A DNA stretch of 64,000 bases. It comes from Marchantia polymorpha subsp. ruderalis. Taxonomy: Eukaryota > Streptophyta > Marchantiopsida > Marchantiales > Marchantiaceae. The notes beneath the pieces were generated by a model. The model was not told where the DNA came from and did no database searches. It saw only the letters and a list, made by a program, of their open reading frames with translations. This document shows, piece by piece, positions 1 to 10,629 of this stretch. The position numbers and the translations under genes were made by a program. The stretch is from contig AP031353.1 of assembly GCA_037833965.1 (NCBI GenBank), forward strand, positions 15,502,501 through 15,566,500. Direction: 5' to 3'. Numbering within the stretch: position 1 is the stretch's first letter; each line of letters begins with the position of its first letter.

Positions 1-2040
1 ATGAGTGAAGAACTTCCTGTGTGAAAGTGCAGTTACGGCGAGGCACATACAATGATTATGGTCTACACCTCACAACAGCAACATGCAGCGGAGATTCGGA
101 TAGTAGGAAGCAAGTAACGGAGGCTTGGTGCCATGGGTCGGTTGGTGGGTGGTAGGCCCGTGCCTCGAGCTCTTCAAACTCTTAACGGAAGTCTCGACCA
201 CAAATATTCATCACACTCTACGTTTTTACATTCAACTTGAAGTTAAGCGATTCATACATTTCAGTTATCTATGCATATACTGTTGCATCTTCGCCTCTTT
301 GGTTTCTGCCTCCGCTTGTTATTTATCGATAAATTCTTCTTAGAACTCTATAATTGCTCACATTGACAGGCCTGCGTGGGCAGGAGTCCATCCCGTCAAG
401 GCAAATGCGGATCAACTAATGAACACAACAACCAGGAAATGATCGGTGACATTGTATACAATGCCACCGATGTTTTCAGCTCCTCCTCACGTAAGAAGGA
501 GCTGAAAACATTTGCCTTCAAATAAGTCAAGAGGTGTGCTTTCCATATACTTTTTTGCGTATGGTTCACTGCTTTCAAGTTGTGGACCCAATTTTGTGAT
601 CAAACTTGCATTTTGACATCGCAGTTTCTGGAGGATAATACATTCGGAGAACTACGACAATGAAACATATGTCCTGATGCATTACCAATTTTCAAATCAC
701 GTATGGCTGCATGAAGGAGAAATCTCACTGCTCATGGAATTCGACTCTGCAGTTATCCCTTGCTAGTGGAGATGTTTTTTTTTCTCCGTAAGACATGTAG
801 GCAAGATGAAAATACACACGGTCCACTGTAGTTCACAAGATGCAGGAGAGAAATCTCTTAGATCGCGAACACATTCAGTTTCAACTAAAAGTTCGCTTTC
901 ATGTTTGATCAGTGGATTTTGCACATGCATAGAATCTCTTAGTCCAGGAACATGTCAGACTGTCCGTGGGCTTCATGAGGTCCTGATGATTATATGGTTT
1001 TCACAATCATAATCTCCATCGAATCAATTTTTCCAGCCTTTTATATGCACGTGGAGTTGGTCCGTCAAACTAAGAAGACGAAAACCGTCTATTCTCATTA
1101 CTTCTCGTAACCTGATCAATGAGATCAATTACGAGAAAACAACCAGGGAACCAAAAATCCAGTATGGTTGACATTTTTCTGTCTTCGTGTTGTCGCTTTT
1201 CGTTCCACACCTGTTGGAATGGATTCCCTTAGCCCTTCCTTTTTCTTTCTTTCAATTTTGTTTTGATAGACATGCGAACAGTCAATCTGCTTGTATAGGC
1301 TAGACTTTTACGTTGTAACTAGATCTCATTATGTATGTGCCTGCAAACTTGAATTGTTTACGCTGATATTCGTTTAGAAGACCTGGAAACACAATCTGTT
1401 ATTCAGGTGTTGTCGAGGTTGCATGATGATTCGATACATGTTGTTTACTTACAGAAGTGGATATTTGTCTGTCAGGAAAAACGAGGTTCTGCTGGATAGG
1501 GCGAGATAAGTGGAATCTTTAGGCTGAGTTTGCAGGTAAGGAGAACATAGATACTGCTGTAGGACTAGGGACAATGGACAAGCTAATGCTGGCCATCTGA
1601 TGGCAGCCTGGTTTATTTTGAGGGCTCGATGGAGATGGTCTGTGCCAAGAGGACAGTGGAGGTGAGTTGGCCAAAAGTTTCAGGTCTCTCAAGTTGCTCT
1701 TGGGTACAATCAGTTGGCATATACATAGGCAGTGGACTTCTAAAATCATATTCAGTTCTTCTTCTGGGAACAATCTCATGTAACCTTCAGTTTACAATCG
1801 CGCACAAGACGTGCTATGGCCTCAGAGTAGAAGACCTTCTGAGTGAGCGATAGGGCGAGAGCTGCAGCTGGTGCTGCACTCAGAAGCAGAACTTTACATA
1901 TGTAGCCCTGCAGCTTGACTATTGAAACTCTCCAGACGCAGCTTCCGAGGTTTCAACGGAGAGTTTCCAATCGGTCTGCAGATTAGTTTGATTCAGGATT
2001 GAGCACATATACTCTACTGCTATTATTGTCTACAACATTT
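1..2040. other. Intergenic, no gene recognised
   Basis: Several short open frames are present on both strands, but none shows a recognisable domain, a consistent splice pattern or a low-complexity bias that would support coding. The right end is the upstream region of the aquaporin gene, so its promoter and 5' leader should lie here. No clear TATA box could be placed. An additional non-coding first exon cannot be excluded. Confidence 0.5.
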
Positions 2041-3288
2041 ATGTCTACTTCCTTAGCAGTGACACTGCCGAAGGTGACCATGAAGCTGCAGGACTCACCT
2101 ACTCAGCAAACATGGCGTTTTGTTGATATAAAAATTTCATGGAAGCACTTTTTGGGTCTTCACGATCTGAAATCATCGGCGGTGAGTGACTGCTATCATG
2201 TTTCATTCCTTCTATTCAAGTAGCTTTACTATCAAGTCCATTTTACATGGATCGTGTTTCCTGACAGAAAACACGATTCATTCTGAAGAATTATTGCTCC
2301 CTTGACTCTTAGACTGATACTCTATCTTACTCAGGTGTCATGAAATATGAACATGAGGATTATACACAATTGGTACAAACAATACGTTTAAATTCTAGTC
2401 CGATTAGTTGTTCCATCGATAACATCCTTTGTTCCGACGAATCTGCAGGTATGGCGAGCTTCTTTAATTGAGATGGTGTTCATGGGCTTCTTCGTTTTCG
2501 GCAGCATCATCATCTCCATGGGGAGTCACATGCATTTTAGCAGTCCTACAGTGGGCAGTGCCTTCTTCCATTTCCTGATGTTAGGAATTTTCGTTCGAGC
2601 TTCCAATCCCCCGAGCGATGCACAAATCAATCCCACTGTCACCCTTTGTGCCGTGTTATCTGGACTATACACACCAGCCAAAGGTCTTCTGTACATCCTT
2701 GCCCAATCCTTCGGAAGCATAGTTGGAGCGTTGTGTGCCAAAACTCTTTTGCCGGTAGAAGAAGTCCACAGGAAGCATCTGGCGGGTTGTGTTTTCAGGA
2801 ACTCAACTGCAGGACTCAATAGCCACCAGGCCTTCATCTCAGAATTCATATTTTCTTTAATTTTGGTCTACATGAATATCATGGTTCCGGTGGACCCCAA
2901 GCAGTTTCAGTTGATGGGATTACAGTTCGCCCCGTTCTACATTGGGATGATAGCAGCATTGTGCATCTATGTGTCTGGCAGTATAGCTCCTGGGTATGGA
3001 GGTGCTTTCATGAACCCCGCTCGATGCATCGGTCCTGCTGCAGCTTTCGGAGGAGCAGAGCTACTGGACAACCTTTGGATCTTTTTGTTTGCCCCTGTTC
3101 TCGCAGCTGTGGTTGCAGCAGCTCTGTACAGGGGCATTCCACCGGATCATCGAAGGTCCGCCTCAGAATCTAACGTAGATGACCAATATAGAGGAAAGGG
3201 GAAAAGCTTTGGTTACGGGGACGAAGAAGCTGGACTGGCATTGTCTGCAGATAGTGGATCAAAGCAAGTCCAACATCATGAGGCCTAG
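2041..3288 (+). CDS. XIP-type aquaporin (major intrinsic protein), two exons
   Basis: This is a membrane channel of the MIP family, probably passing water and/or small neutral solutes. The model joins 2041-2181 and 2449-3288 (326 aa). The donor is GTGAGT at 2182, the acceptor is CTGCAG ending at 2448, and both sides are phase 0. Exon 2 opens with VWRASLIEM at the start of the first membrane helix. Six hydrophobic segments follow, with two half-helix motifs: NPT at about residues 108-110 in place of the first NPA, and NPARC at 236-240. A cysteine directly after the second NPA is the hallmark of uncategorised X intrinsic proteins. SIPs also vary the first NPA but lack NPARC. The C-terminal tail (about residues 276-326) is hydrophilic and rich in Ser, Asp and Glu. 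The ATG at 2041 was chosen as the first in-frame methionine; an upstream TTG frame exists but is not a credible plant start. A further upstream exon is possible. XIP assignment is likely; substrate is unknown. Confidence 0.88.
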
Positions 3289-5257
3289 CCATAGAAACAG
3301 TGTGGGGCGTCTCCACTAGAATTACAAAAATTCCGTAGTCAAACCGAACATTACAATCTACGTATTTGATAGACTCTGAAATGAAATTTGGTTGTATGGA
3401 ATAGTTTCATGAGGGCGGAAACACTTCTAAGACGTCAAGGGTTCCACCTGTAACCGTATAAATATAGACTAAAAATGTGTAATTTAATGATCCAGATTTT
3501 TGTTGCCCGGAAATAAACATGTATTATTATTGCTGCTTTCGAAAGATGTTCCACACATCTTCGTATGTGAGACTTAGCACTTAGGAAAGCAGTTAGAGTG
3601 TTCCAGTCAAATCCTTCCAAGAGGGAGGCGAAGGGACCAGACGCGGTATTGGATGCATCAGGTTGCTTCAGCTGAGACAAGGCCAGCAGTTTGCTGTCGT
3701 CTGCAGAATATGTCTGGATAGACACACACGTAAAGCCTTCCGCAAGAGTTGTCGTAGCATCTTATTTTTTTTGCAAGTCAACCTTTGAGAAGGTGGAAGT
3801 CCAGATCATGGAAACAGACTTTACGAGGTTAAAAACTTTACCTAGCAAATGCAAGTTCCATGTCAAGCTCGAATGCATACAAACGCTTTTACCACAATCG
3901 CCCTCCAGAGTTTGCAGTCTCGCGATTGCAAACTTCTCGTTTTTTAATTACCTTTGCAAAAAACCTACGCCAAAAACTTGAACGTGGATCTATACAAAGT
4001 GGATCAATTAACGAGTTGTAGGCACGGGGAGGTACATCTCCCAGACTTTGGAGCCAAAAGCATCGAGGCAGTCGAAGACGAGGGTCGTACAACTAGTCAA
4101 GTTGCAGCGGATGATTTAGAGCAGAGGCTCTATATGTGGGACAAATATATAGCAAGGCCATCATCGCAGTCTTTCATCGAATTTGGTCAATTTTCTATAG
4201 ACAAGAATAATCTTTGACACTCTGGAAAGCATCGAGGCCTTCTATCCGTTGGATGTCTCAAGTGGCTGGTGTTGTCGCCATTTGGCGGGGTAGGCGAGTG
4301 AATAAGTGCAATGAGAGTTTCAGCCAGAAATTTCTGAAATCTCTCTGGAAACTTCTTTTGATTAAGTCAGCTTTGCAGTGAATCCCATGGTTTGCAGAGT
4401 TTGAGCGAAGGCCCGACAGCCTACGCGTACAGGTTGCAGTAGACGACTAATCATGACCGCACTGCGATCTGATCGTGCTACATCTAATATATTATGGGAT
4501 TGATGTAAGCCGATGCAACTTGCAATGATTGATCTCGATTCTGTATATGGACATCACAGACAACAAGAACGGTGAGGACCTGGTGCAGCATCTATCTTCA
4601 CTCGTTCGATTGTCCAAAGGTATGGGTCTGAGGTCAATCACGAGGTATCGATGGTGGAACAGAAGCGAGGGGATCATGGGCGACTAGGGAATCCGAGCGG
4701 GGGCTGTGATCTACATATCTCAGAGACATGATGGAATGGCGTCACTGACGCGGACAACACTTTCAGAAGGGCCAAGTTTATTACATATAATTCCATATGT
4801 AACAAGTTGGTCTTCTTGGATATGGCCCACGGGGCTGGTCCGAGAGGCAAACAGAAAGAGGTTTTTTGAGTTATAATTATTGGGGGTCACGGGCATAAAT
4901 AAAGGACTGGGGCAGACGACTGGACGTCGGTCAAGCTCGACCAATGGCTCGATCGGATGAGCACCCAAGCCAGAAGATAAATTGGACGTTGTGTTGAGTT
5001 CCATGGAGCTTCATGAATGAGAGAATGAGGCTAGAAGAGGGTGGTTAGAGAAATGGTCCAGCACAGCCAATGGAACGGGAAGGGATGGAGTGGCGGAGGA
5101 ATGCATGAATAATTTTTGTTGTTGTTGGATTGATTAAAATTGAAGCTCTAGAAAGTTGCCGATCGATCGAAGAAGCTAGCTAGGCTTCGAAGAATGCGGA
5201 AGACTGATGATCATAAAAGGCCGGAGAGTCTGAGAAGTCGACCGCGGGGCGGATCTA
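3289..5257. other. Intergenic between aquaporin and protamine-like gene
   Basis: This stretch should contain the 3' ends of two convergent genes: the aquaporin reading right and the H1/protamine-like gene reading left. The open frames in it are short and unrecognised. No repeat family or RNA gene was recognised. Confidence 0.45.
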
Positions 5258-6013
5258 CTAGAGCTGAGGCGATCGATGTCCGGAGGGCGAGTCGGGAGAT
5301 CCGCCTCGCGAGTGCCCGCCATGGATGTGGACGTGCGAAGCATGTCGGACTCTCCTCTGGCTCACGCCGCTGGATCGGCTGCTGTGGCGGCGGCGGGGGG
5401 AGCGGCTGCCCTTGCTTCTTCTCCGTCTCCTCCTGCGACGTCTGCGACTTTTGCGACGCCGTCTGCGACGCAAGCCAGTGATGCCCGGGGCGGAGCTAGA
5501 CCGGGTGGTGTGCTTTCGGCCGCGGCGGCGGCGGGACCGTCTTCTGCGTCTTCTCCTGCGCCGTCGTCTGCGACGACGCGCCACCGCGACGCCACCCGAG
5601 GCCGTCAAAGTGGTGGTTCCGGCCCTGCGCCTGCCGCGTCTTCTCTTGCGTCGTCGTCTGCGGCCCTTCTTCTTGCCCTTCTTGTGGTGTCTGCGTCTGC
5701 GTCTCCGGCGCAGATGCTCAATCTTGAACTCGGGGCTCAGCTTGAACGTGTTGCCGCTCTTGATGAGCTTTCCGGTCTTGGCCAATTTCGACAACGTCGA
5801 GCCCACAATCTTCTTGTAGTTGGGGCCCAGAGTGGGTCCCACCTTCTGCTCAATGCTCTTGCGGATGGCGATGGCGCTCGACCCCCCGCGCTGCTTCAAG
5901 CTCGAGATCGCATCGTGGATCAGATTCGCGTACGTCGGGTGCTGCAGCCCCTTCCCTCTAGCCTTGGTGGACCCCGACGGATCCCCGCTCATCAGGTCTC
6001 CCGGCGACGCCAT
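5258..6013 (-). CDS. H1-derived protamine-precursor-like protein
   Basis: The 251-aa product has a linker-histone H1/H5 winged-helix domain at about residues 25-101, running from HPTYANLIHDAI to NTFKLSPEF with a central LGPNYKKIV. From about residue 102 the tail is extremely basic, with long arginine runs broken by RSK, SPRR and Ser-rich patches. There is no cysteine. In liverworts, sperm protamines are known to derive from male-germline H1-type precursors by cleavage, so the likely role is sperm chromatin compaction in the nucleus. The start at 6013 (MASPGDLMSG) was chosen over an in-frame ATG nine codons upstream because it gives a more H1-like N-terminus; either is possible. No intron is needed. 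Very GC-rich Arg codons create long open frames on the opposite strand, which are shadows. It lies head-to-head with the H1-like gene at 7715. The symbol PRM would suit, but identity to the known Marchantia gene was not checked. Confidence 0.85.
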   Translation of the reverse strand: MASPGDLMSGDPSGSTKARGKGLQHPTYANLIHDAISSLKQRGGSSAIAIRKSIEQKVGPTLGPNYKKIVGSTLSKLAKTGKLIKSGNTFKLSPEFKIEHLRRRRRRRHHKKGKKKGRRRRRKRRRGRRRAGTTTLTASGGVAVARRRRRRRRRRRRRRSRRRRGRKHTTRSSSAPGITGLRRRRRRKSRRRRRRRRRRSKGSRSPRRRHSSRSSGVSQRRVRHASHVHIHGGHSRGGSPDSPSGHRSPQL

Positions 6014-6032
6014 GCTTGAAACTCTCCCCTTC

Positions 6033-6070
6033 TCGATCAATCAATCAATCGATCGATCGATCGATCAATT
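6033..6070. repeat. TCAA/TCGA tetranucleotide microsatellite
   Basis: A short run of TCAA then TCGA units lies just upstream of the minus-strand protamine-like start, probably in its 5' leader. A similar GATT/GATC-rich stretch sits in the leader of the SNARE gene near 25025-25060. Confidence 0.7.
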
Positions 6071-7714
6071 TCTGGCTTTTCTGCCTTTCGGAATTTTTCC
6101 TATGAACTCCTTCCTCCTCGTGCACGCGCCGAGGCACGCACTCGGCCCGAGCTCAAGTGGTACACACCACCATGGTCGAAGGACCTAACATCCTTCGGAG
6201 CGTTTCCTCCCTCCGCAATCGACGAATTATGAACCTCGTGAGATGGAAGGGGCCCGAATTATAGACCCAGAACCCCGCTGCCGGAACGGGCGCCAGCCGT
6301 CCCATTCGTCCATGCCGCCGCACATGGATCGTTTCGCACCTGCCCGTTCCCGTCCTGCCTGTTCGGCTGGGCTCTTCGGAGCGCCTGACTCCGCCGTCCG
6401 ATCTCTTGTGGCTTCGGGATTGCTGACGTGTCCGCGCATCTGACGGCGTTCGAGCGAGATAGTAGGAATACGTGTGAACGGTCACGTCTGAACGGGATTT
6501 TCCACTGCCAGCCGCCGGCGATATGTCAAATTCGAGAGTATTGTTCATCGTCTGGATTACATGCACACTTGACGGCAGAGCTGTCGACTGAGTCCAAGCT
6601 GACTTGGATCGACCGCTGATGAATGAAGTAGTGAGGTTCGATTCTCAAAACGGATCGACCATTGTTCTTTAAGGGTTGAAGCTCATTCAGCTGAGTAGAG
6701 TCTGCAACATTTTTATCGAATCCAGCTCTGATCAACAGTTTATCAGAGCTGGAGCTGCCGGACTCGGCCTGACAGCTGAAAGACCATCTATCAAACTTCA
6801 GAGTGCAGTATGTTCATCTGAGCTGATTATTTCAGCGAATAGACCTCCTGGAACCTGTCCTGGAGTTTTCCTTCTGAACATCGATTCGTCCGTCGTTGGA
6901 TATGAATCTGACGGTCTGGATGTTCGTGGAGTCTCGGTCGGCGTGCATGCATGCAGGAGTTGAAACAACGTAGAAAGTGGTCGCGGATGGATGATCTCGT
7001 GGATCTCATGGGGCGTTCAAGTCACGAGATCGACGAAGTTGTGTGAGTGTGTGAAAGCACGCACGGGCCAAGAGTCACGACTCTTGACTCGACCACTTGG
7101 TTTCTCTTCAAGTTCGCGGCCTCGGATCATCAGCTCGAGGGCAGCCAATCGGAACTTTCGAGGGATGGAGGTCCGCGTTCTACCACCAGTCCTCCCGATC
7201 GATCGGATTCTAGGAGTCACAAAAATGCACTCATTCATCTGATCGTTCAGGTCCGTCGGTCCGTGTCGTCTGCGTGGTTGATGAATGATTACGATGACGA
7301 TTCTCCCGAGCTCAGCAGTGAGCGGGCATGATCGTTGAGTCGATTCGAGCCAGAATTGCTCCAGAATGGACACGCAAACCAGCTGAAAGATCTCGAGATC
7401 TCTTCGCAGTGCGATGTAGTTTGGAAATTCCAATCAGAATGGGAAAGGAATTGAGAATATTGATCGATCAATTCATGGAATCTCAGGACGTGTACTTACA
7501 ATCGGCGCGCTCGCCACTGCGCAGAAAGACCGAATGCAGCAAATTGCGTCCTTAGGAGCAAATTTCGATCGATTGGCCTGGAGAAAGTCATCCAGGAGGG
7601 CACTTAAGCTAGCCCCCGCTTGCAACTTCGAGTCTTGCTCTCTCGAAGTGACTAAAAGTTTAGGAATTAATCATCAATTCCAACAGAACTCTTTTCCGGT
7701 CCAATCGAATCAAA
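6071..7714. promoter_or_regulatory. Shared divergent intergenic region of the two H1-like genes
   Basis: About 1.6 kb separates the start codons of the two head-to-head H1/protamine-like genes, so both promoters must lie here. The sequence has several short shadow frames on both strands and frequent GATC/TCGA-rich patches. No convincing TATA box was identified. That the region drives coordinated male-germline expression is inferred only from the gene arrangement. Confidence 0.45.
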
Positions 7715-9211
7715 ATGGTGCATCACAAGGACTGCCCGAAAAACTTCAGGTCGATGAGAGATATGAAGATGACGATTGAGACCACAGGGTTCCCAGCGAA
7801 TCCTCACAAAGTGTTGTTTCATCTTATCTTCGACGCCTTCCGTGGGAGAAGATCGCAAGGACTGACCAAAACGCAAATCCAAGCCCGAATCCAGAGAACG
7901 TACAACTGCAAGCTGGGACCGAAGTTCGAGCAGCAGCTGCATAAATCGCTCAGAAGGCTAGTCCGCAGTAAACGCCTCGAGAAATCCGGCTACAAATACA
8001 AAGTCATCAGGAGCCCGCCCAGAAGCCGACTTTGGAAACTGAAAAACTCACTGCCCACCCCTTGTAGGTGCTCTGGTCTCCCCAGAAAACTCGGAGGCCG
8101 TAGCAATACCGGCAGCTTATGCCCCAAAAGATATCGCCACTCTAAGAACTGCACATGTTGCAATAGGAGGAGGAGTCCAGATCGACGGGACAAGAGGGAC
8201 AAGGGCCTTTTTGCGGCCCTTGTCCGCAAAAAGAGAAGGGATGGCAGCAAAGAGAGAAGGGAGGGCAGCAAAAAGAGAAGGAAGATCAGGAGGAGTAAAA
8301 GTCCACGACGAGGTTGCGGTTGCGGTAAGCGCCGGCCACGCAGTCGAGGTCGAGGAGATCGAAGCCCAGATCGCAGTGGGAGTCGTAGGCGACCTCCTCG
8401 TAGGCGACCTCCTAGTAGGCGACCTCCTAATAGCGGCGGTCGCCGGAAACCCAAACCCAAACCCAAACCCAGACCCAGACCCAAACCTCAACCTCCATCG
8501 AAACCCAAACCTCAAACTGCATCGATAAAGAGATTGAAGATTTCGCAGCCTGTCATTATCGGTAATCAAATCATGACCGCTTTCGGAAACCGGTCGGGAT
8601 GTCGGAGTCATAGACACGCTCCTAGACCTAGACCTGGACCTGGATCGCGAAAGAGACGGCCAGGCGGCGGGGGCGGGGGCGGGGGCAGGAGGGCGTTACG
8701 ATGCGTATCCACGGGGCGCGGGCGATCGCCCTACAGAGGAACCCTCAAAACGAAGTCCACAACGAAGTCCACAACCAGAAGAGTCGTCTCTCGCTCGGTG
8801 CAAAGCGTCCTGACGGCGGCGGGCCTCGGCCGGCGAGGGCCGTCGGGCGAGTCGAGCTTGGGCATGGGCACGGCGAGCCTCGCGAGGCTCGCCGTGCCCA
8901 TTCCCACGCTCGACGCCAAGCGCAGGGTGTTCCGAGCCGGGCGAATTCCGCCCGCCGAAGCGCCGGACGGCGAACCTTTCAGAGGGCGTAGTCCCTCGAG
9001 ACGGTCGTCGTATCCGTATCGGAGCTCCAGCGTGCCCGCCGTTGCGTCGCGGTCCAAGAGCCCGAGTCTGGCTCCGTCGAGCCGCAGCGCGTTCCCGTAT
9101 TTGCCCTCGCTCAAGCCCATCAAGCCTGCGATCCGACTGTCTGCTCCCCAATCGCCGACCCGAACGGGCGATTTGACGCCTAAATCCATGGTCAAATTCC
9201 AGACCCAGTAA
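7715..9211 (+). CDS. Second H1/protamine-like protein, Arg- and Cys-containing
   Basis: The 498-aa frame begins with a divergent H1-type winged helix at about residues 28-97, including LTKTQIQARIQRTY and CKLGPKFEQQLHKSLRRLV; LGPKFEQ aligns with LGPNYKK of the neighbouring gene. A long basic tail follows: Arg/Ser/Pro runs at about 150-245, a Lys-Pro/Arg-Pro repeat at about 245-268, a glycine run at about 317-324, and an SPxR/SRS-rich C-terminal module from about 395. Cysteines at 7, 65, 117, 119, 136, 146, 148, 149, 201, 203, 296 and 330 are unusual for an H1 and recall disulfide-bonded mammalian protamines. It probably acts in sperm chromatin, by family resemblance and pairing with the minus-strand gene. 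Its C-terminal module is copied twice downstream, so the real transcript may use other terminal exons. The ATG at 7715 has a good AAAATGG context. Function is inferred. Confidence 0.72.
   Translation: MVHHKDCPKNFRSMRDMKMTIETTGFPANPHKVLFHLIFDAFRGRRSQGLTKTQIQARIQRTYNCKLGPKFEQQLHKSLRRLVRSKRLEKSGYKYKVIRSPPRSRLWKLKNSLPTPCRCSGLPRKLGGRSNTGSLCPKRYRHSKNCTCCNRRRSPDRRDKRDKGLFAALVRKKRRDGSKERREGSKKRRKIRRSKSPRRGCGCGKRRPRSRGRGDRSPDRSGSRRRPPRRRPPSRRPPNSGGRRKPKPKPKPRPRPKPQPPSKPKPQTASIKRLKISQPVIIGNQIMTAFGNRSGCRSHRHAPRPRPGPGSRKRRPGGGGGGGGRRALRCVSTGRGRSPYRGTLKTKSTTKSTTRRVVSRSVQSVLTAAGLGRRGPSGESSLGMGTASLARLAVPIPTLDAKRRVFRAGRIPPAEAPDGEPFRGRSPSRRSSYPYRSSSVPAVASRSKSPSLAPSSRSAFPYLPSLKPIKPAIRLSAPQSPTRTGDLTPKSMVKFQTQ
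8211..8245. repeat. Short inverted repeat in basic-tail coding region
   Basis: Arms CTTTTTGCGG and CCGCAAAAAG flank a seven-base spacer inside the second H1-like gene. It may simply reflect codon repetition in the Lys/Arg tail. Confidence 0.6.
8864..8901. repeat. Perfect 38-bp palindrome with no spacer
   Basis: Bases 8864-8882 are the exact reverse complement of 8883-8901, centred on CTCG/CGAG, in a GC-rich context. It is translated as part of the H1-like protein (the GTASLARLAVP stretch). It sits immediately at the left edge of the module that is tandemly duplicated downstream; the downstream copies lack the palindrome and instead begin with a splice-acceptor-like sequence. Confidence 0.95.
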
Positions 9212-9705
9212 TTTTGCAGCCGTGAGTTTCTAGAGGTGTACAGAAGAAGATTACTCGTTTTCGCATGCCTGATGTGAAAACATACAATCTTTAAAGAACG
9301 ACTTTTTTGTTCATCAGAAATTTAGCGGAATCTGTTGTTGGGATAAGTTTCTGAGATTGAATCGAGGTAGGAATGGCTAAGTGGATTCACGTCGTTTTCC
9401 GATCCTTCACACCTGCTCTTCATATTCTACCAATGTTCATAAACAGTGTGGGTTTTAGAAATGAAGGCTCTGATGCCACTCTGCCTCTCTCAAAAACAGC
9501 GCTATCCTCTTTTCAAAATGGCTTCATAATTTCAAAAGGTCCACAGTTCTAAGTCAGATGAGATGTAACTTCGGCCTCGAGATGTATATCAAGTTGTCCC
9601 ACCCTTCCCAACGAGTGTGTAACAGTGTGGAGAGTTTATGAAGAGAATATTCCATAGGTTCGCTTTCATTCCCAAAGAATTGACACTAAACTTGTTACTT
9701 CACAG

Positions 9706-10017
9706 AATCTGCCGCCCATTCCCACGCTCGACGCCAAGCGCAGGGTGTTCCGAGTCGGGCGCCGCCGCCGAAGCGCCGGAGCGCCGGACGGCGAACCTTT
9801 GAGAGGGCGAAGTCCGTCGAGACGGTCGTCGCATCCGCATCGGAGCTCTAGCGTGCCTGCCGTTGCGTCGCGGTCCAGGAGCCCGAGTCTGGCTCCGTCG
9901 AGCCGCAGCGCGTTCCCGTATTTGCCCTCGCTCAAGCCCATCAAGCCTGCGATCCGACTGTCTGCTCCCCAATCGCCGACCGGAACGGGCGAATTGACGC
10001 CCAACTCCATGGTCTGA
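9706..10017 (+). CDS. Duplicated C-terminal module, copy 2 (candidate exon)
   Basis: It opens directly after the acceptor CAG at 9705 in phase 0 (NLPPIPTLDAKRRVF) and continues through RGRSPSRRSS, SLAPSSRSAF and LPSLKPIKPAIRL to a TGA at 10015-10017, a few codons earlier than in copy 1. It may be an alternative last exon of the gene at 7715, a 3'-UTR exon, or a relic. Reading-frame preservation over about 100 codons after duplication favours at least recent coding constraint. No transcript evidence is available. Confidence 0.45.
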   Translation, partial: NLPPIPTLDAKRRVFRVGRRRRSAGAPDGEPLRGRSPSRRSSHPHRSSSVPAVASRSRSPSLAPSSRSAFPYLPSLKPIKPAIRLSAPQSPTGTGELTPNSMV

Positions 10018-10629
10018 TTCCTGACCCAGTAATTTTGCAGTCGTGTGCTCTTTCGTAGCATCATTTGCAAATATTACAGTTTTGCATATCCAAGTTGCTT
10101 GCACGTACGTTCTTTGCTAGAGAGTAGACCCATTGGCAGTACCTGGTGAGTTTTTAGAGGTGTAGAGAAGAAAATTAGTCGTTTTCGCATGCCTGATGTG
10201 AAAACATACAATCTTTAAAGAACGACTTTTTTGTTCATCAGAAATTTAGCGGAATCTGTTGTTGGGATAAGTTTCTGAGATTGAATCGAGGTAGGAATGG
10301 TTGAGTGGATTCACGTCGTTTTCCGATCCTTCGCACCTGCTCTTCATATTCTACCAATGTTCATAAACCGTGTGGACTTTAGAAATGAAGGCTCTGATGC
10401 CACTCTGCCTCTCTCAAAAACAGCGCTATACTCTTTTCAAAATGGCTTCATAATTTCAAAAGGTCCACAGTTCTAAGTCAGATGAGATGTAACTTCGGCC
10501 TCGAGATGTATATCAAGTTGTCTCACCCTTCCCAACGAGTGTGTAACAGTGTGGAGAGTTTATGAAGAGAATATTCCATAGGTTCGCTTTCATTCCCAAA
10601 GAATTGACACTAAACTTGTTACTTCACAG

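Noticed and set aside
5276..6019. Long plus-strand frames (247 and 164 codons) opposite the protamine-like gene
   Set aside because: They arise from GC-rich arginine codons read on the other strand, giving Ala/Ser/Pro- or Leu/Arg-rich nonsense with no domain, whereas the minus strand holds a clear H1 fold.
8448..8510. CCCAAA repeats as possible telomere-like sequence
   Set aside because: The plant telomere unit is CCCTAAA. Here the repeat is six bases and encodes a Lys-Pro run in frame within the H1-like tail.
8117..9195. Several minus-strand frames of 150-166 codons opposite the second H1-like gene
   Set aside because: Low-complexity mirror images of the Arg/Ser/Pro codons; similar shadows recur opposite each duplicated module at 9.7-10.1 and 10.6-11.0 kb.
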